Assembly (NCBI GenBank): GCA_023105745.1
Contig: JALGQZ010000003.1
Location: 43,734,185 to 43,798,184 of the forward strand
DNA from: Austropuccinia psidii
Lineage: Eukaryota; Basidiomycota; Pucciniomycetes; Pucciniales; Sphaerophragmiaceae
DNA: 64,000 nucleotides
Reading direction: 5' to 3'
Shown here: piece by piece, positions 60,480-64,000 of the stretch
How positions within the stretch are numbered: the first letter of the stretch is position 1
Layout: each line of letters opens with the position of its first letter
Notes under the pieces: model-generated
What the model saw: the letters and a program-made list of their open reading frames with translations, nothing else
Told to the model about the DNA's origin: nothing
Databases searched by the model: none
Translations under genes and position numbers: made by a program

Positions 60480-61156
60480 GATAAAAAGTGAAAATATAAA
60501 GATAAAACACACCTTTTTGTGGTAATTTAGTCTTCTCAGAGTTGAATAAGGTGCCTCTTTTAGCAATTTGCACCTCAATCCTGTCCTCAGATTCTGCTTC
60601 TGAAGATTTTGGACTGGTAATATATCTCTTACTGAGTCTGTTACCAGCTGCACATTATTTGATTAAAGACACTAGAAAAAATTATAAAAGAAAAAATTAT
60701 TTTTTATACTTTTTAAAATGTTTTTAAAATTTTTTATGAATTTTTATTTTTTTTATATTAAAAAATTATCCTTTTCAAAGAAAAAAAAATAAAATTTAAG
60801 ATTTTGAATCAAAATTAATTCAGAGTAACTCAAAAAATAATTTTATAAGTTTTTGGATGTGAAAAAGCCACATGTAAAAACAATATAAAATTGAACCAAA
60901 TACCTCAATGAAAAAGATTTTAAGAAAATTTCAAAAATACAATCATTTTAACTTCAAATTGAAAGAAAAAATATTATTACATTAAGATATTTCAGAACTT
61001 AAAAATATATTAATTAAGGGTACAAGGTTCAAAAAACACGGCCAGGCCCCCAAATGTAAGATGTGGTAGGTATGGTGGTTTTTTAGAACACAAAAGTGAA
61101 GTCTAGAATATTATCAAAGCCAAGTCTATGGATAAAATCACCACCAGGCCCCCAAA
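60480..61156 (-). other. Element 2 5' leader with a duplicated primer-binding region
   Basis: The 20-mer CCAGGCCCCCAAATGTAAGA occurs at 61042-61061 and again at 61144-61163, 102 bp apart. The second copy straddles the LTR boundary and is the expected primer site; the first repeats primer site plus LTR end inside the leader. The remainder is AT-rich apart from the conserved block 60510-60672 described for element 1. Confidence 0.7.
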
Positions 61157-63062
61157 TGTAAGAGGTGTCTATGAAACTGTTGACAATATTACTATTAATA
61201 AACAGTACTATGACTGTTCTTATGAAATATACTAATAATAATTATTATAAACAAAATTGAATAATTAAAGAATGATTTCTTTTACGTGTTATACACTACT
61301 AGTGATTATAAGATTAAGTAGTAATTGTCTACAAGAATCAATTACAAGAATAATTTAATAATAAAAACTTCTTTTATTAAAATAATAAAATTATTTTAAT
61401 ATATAATTATCTTTTACAAGAATAATTATAAGATGATTCTTAAAGAAAACCAATTTTAGAGAAAAACTTTAAGAATTAAAGATAAATCACTCACTAATAC
61501 TCCAAAGAACTTATCAAAGATAAAAGTAGAGAGATTTGATGTAGAATTGTGGTTTCAATGGATCAAAATTGATTTATAACGGGATTACAACAATATATGG
61601 TTGATTTCTATGATATCACGTCCTTTTGATTGATTCAGAAAGAATTGAAACACTTAAGAAAAGTTTTAACTAATACTTACTTGTTGGTAATAAAGGTATA
61701 ATGTAAGGTGATGATGATGATTTGGAAAAAACAGCAAGAGGAGGCCTCTTTTAAGTCTAAGACAGCTCATAGAGGTGCGCCATGGAGCAAAATGAAAGAA
61801 AAGTGAGTTAGAAAACAAGAAAAAAATTTTGATTATTGATTGCATCATCTGTTGTCACGTAAGATTGTCATAATTACTTAATTGCGGTTTCTACATGACT
61901 ACCAACCCATTTATGGTTAAGAATGAAAGGAGTAAAATCTGTAAATCTTCTTTTATTCAAAAATAATAATTGATTTCTCCAAGTTATCAATGTTATTGGA
62001 AATTTCATCACAGAATGTATTTTCTGTAAATTTTAAAAGATTCTGTGTTTCATGTGGAATCCTCAAAAATAGACTGTAAGTAAAACTTTGAATTTTACAT
62101 ATAAAAGTATAATTCTTTTTGGTTTTTATATGAATTATACAGCTCTTAATTGGTCCTGAAAGTTTAAGAAAGATTCATTAAGAATTGTATTTTTAATGAA
62201 TTTTTGAAGTTTTTACCTCATTTCTACATAGAATTGCAAATATCAGTGTATGACTGGTTGCTCTGAGGTAAAACAATGGCTACTAGTCCAAAAAGGGTTT
62301 TAATTACTCTTTTGGGGTTTATCCATGGAAAGTAATTGAGAATTGACATGGTTACAAGAGTCTAAGTAGCTTTTTACCTCCTGGCACGTCAAAATAGCAG
62401 GTTGGTTGCTATTTTCTTAGGATTTACTGTAGTTGTAACATGGTAACCAAGTTCCCAAAAGGTTTTAGTTGACCAATTAGGCCAAGATCAGCCATGGATC
62501 CAAGCTTTGGAGCTTTCCACGTCTCAGATGCCTCAGAAGTTGGGTACCCTGGCTCTCTTTGATGTCTTTTGTCCCCCTTGCCTATTTTTCAGGTCAAAAA
62601 TAGAAATTTACGCTTCAAGTGAGATATCCACTATGGGTGTACCAAAAGTGCATGTAAGAATACCATAATATTAAGTGCCCAAAACATGCATAACACCACT
62701 TTTAGTGTATATGTAACATGGGATTTCTCACATTCCCATTATTTTGGCATGAAATAGAGAAAAACAAAAATTTTGACGGATCTTTTATGTGGTATTGAAG
62801 TATTTTCCCTATTACTACCTCAAAGAGTTAATTTGAGCTTATTCACTCTTTGGAGCTACCCTAGGTGAAATTTTGTGTAGAATCCAAATCTGCCTTAAAT
62901 CCATGGATTTACTTACTCAATAAAAAGTTAATCATCTTTTCTGAAATCAAAAATGATGAATTTTGGATATATGCATGACTTATGGGTTATGCATAGTTCA
63001 GAATTTATTTCTAAGATACTTGTGGCCTATTTGGGTATGTAAGATATACCTCAAGGCTCACA
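61157..63062 (-). repeat. 5' LTR of gypsy element 2
   Basis: Counterpart of 52688-54597. It starts TGTAAGAGGTGTC where the other copy has TGTAAGATGTGTC. Confidence 0.9.
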
Positions 63063-63067
63063 GAGTT
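63063..63067. repeat. Target-site duplication of gypsy element 2, right (GAGTT)
   Basis: GAGTT against GCGTT at 52683-52687, one mismatch. Confidence 0.6.
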
Positions 63068-64000
63068 AAATAAAAGTATACTTTATTAAAATAATGATTA
63101 ATGAATTTTTATCAAAAAATTATCATAAATTTTGAGTTTATCTCAAATACTTTCTATTAGGCTCTTATATTTTATTGATTGTTTCACTATTTCAAAACTT
63201 TCATAATTTTACTTACTCATTATATGATTAGTAGAATTAATGAATGAGATCCTTCAATTAAGGGTATTGGTAAATAAACATAAGCCCTTATATGTTCTTA
63301 CCAATTTATTTCCAAAGGATTTAAATTTTGATAAAAAATGAATAAATTTCTATTTCTTAAACAAAATCTTAAAGTTAAGTTATTTGAATATTTTAATTAG
63401 AAAAACATTTTGGGTCCACCTCAACAGCCCCTTTTCTCACAATTTTTTTATTTGTGAAAAAATTAGGGAACTTCATTATTTGAGCCCAAAAGGTTTCTGG
63501 GAGCAAAAATATGGATTTATTTAATTATTTAATCTTTTGATCATATATATTTTACAAGAAACACTTTAAATAATATTCAAAATTTGGGGTCTTCAGTCTC
63601 CATATTTTGAGTGCCAAAATGGGGCCTTTTACCACCTACACCTGAATTAGTAACCAAATACCAAATTTTGAGGTAATTTGAATAATTTTATACTTAGCTT
63701 TTTGAGTTCTTAGCTGTCAGGAGATTCTCAAGTCTATGGTCTGAAGTCACTACTTTGGAGGAATCATATCTTGAAAATTTGGTAATTTCAAATTTTAGGA
63801 GTTTTAAGGCAAATATTTAATGAAAATGCCATGGGAACTATAGTATGGTATGTAAAGTAAATAGAAATCTTAAAAAAGAAGCTTTCAAGACACTGGTTTT
63901 TGTGAGAAAATTTTAAGCTCATGTATTTCATACCATAATGAATGATATTGATTGAGGGTTTACAAGCCAAAAGGTATTGATTTAGAATTAAATGAAAGAA
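63068..64000. other. AT-rich DNA to window end, nothing recognised
   Basis: No gene, RNA or repeat end that I can support; the small frame at 63788-63970 is background. Confidence 0.45.

Larger units (their letters stand above)
52688..63062 (-). mobile_element. Full-length Ty3/gypsy retrotransposon, element 2 (10,375 bp)
   Basis: LTRs of 1910 and 1906 bp with ends TGTAAG and GGCTCACA on the + strand, an almost matching 5-bp target duplication, a purine tract and a primer-site block. Same orientation and same domain order as element 1; proteins are clearly homologous but the LTRs are only partly similar, so this is a sister family. gag-pol is one frame from 60462 to 54742 (1907 codons) with eleven in-frame stops and no frameshift. 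Confidence 0.92.

Noticed and set aside
1..64000. tRNA, rRNA or other standard RNA genes
   Set aside because: No cloverleaf or rRNA core found by eye; only isolated B-box-like words near 28555 and 52065.

Overview
The window looks like a piece of a very AT-rich, repeat-swollen basidiomycete genome. A rust fungus (Pucciniales) of the myrtle-rust type (Austropuccinia) is my best guess. Reasons: the one recognisable housekeeping gene is an intron-rich Qa-SNARE (Sed5/syntaxin 5) with 82-113 bp introns; the Ty3/gypsy elements carry a fused gag-pol frame ending in a chromodomain, with ~2 kb LTRs; and most of the DNA is poly-A/T-rich decayed repeat. The species is an inference and no database was searched.

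Layout. (1) 1-8333: 3' part of a large LTR element on + (called family B here). It contains an unidentified ORF cut by the window edge, a later hAT transposon insertion (1329-4835), a ten-unit tandem array whose units each carry a small palindrome (5364-6091), a polypurine tract and a 1.88 kb 3' LTR (6457-8333). (2) 8334-15189: an old solo LTR related to the 52.7-63.1 kb element (about 9989-13792), split by a solo family-B LTR in the opposite orientation (10044-11998). The two family-B LTRs form an imperfect inverted repeat with ~1.9 kb arms. (3) 15190-17290: a small GC-richer island with the SED5 gene and, upstream of it, a possible broken P-loop ORF on the other strand. (4) 17291-39518: a gene desert with faint repeat relics. 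(5) 39524-50406: full-length Ty3/gypsy element 1 on the minus strand, target duplication ATAAT, coding region broken by five stops and two frameshifts. (6) 50407-52687: spacer with an LTR-like repeat. (7) 52688-63062: full-length Ty3/gypsy element 2 on the minus strand, the whole gag-pol in one frame with eleven in-frame stops and no frameshift. (8) 63068-64000: AT-rich sequence with nothing recognised.

The only two genes that look intact are the hAT transposase (eight exons, 779 codons, all junctions in frame, inside an element with a perfect 8-bp target duplication and perfect 23-bp terminal repeats) and SED5. The story is one of nested insertion: family-2 LTR first, family-B LTR inside it, and the hAT insertion, apparently the youngest, inside the other family-B element. 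I found no cluster that reads as a new multi-gene system. The most useful leads are the intact hAT element, the inverted LTR pair, the palindromic tandem array, the G-to-T-rich decay of the two gag-pol copies and the duplicated primer-binding region of element 2.
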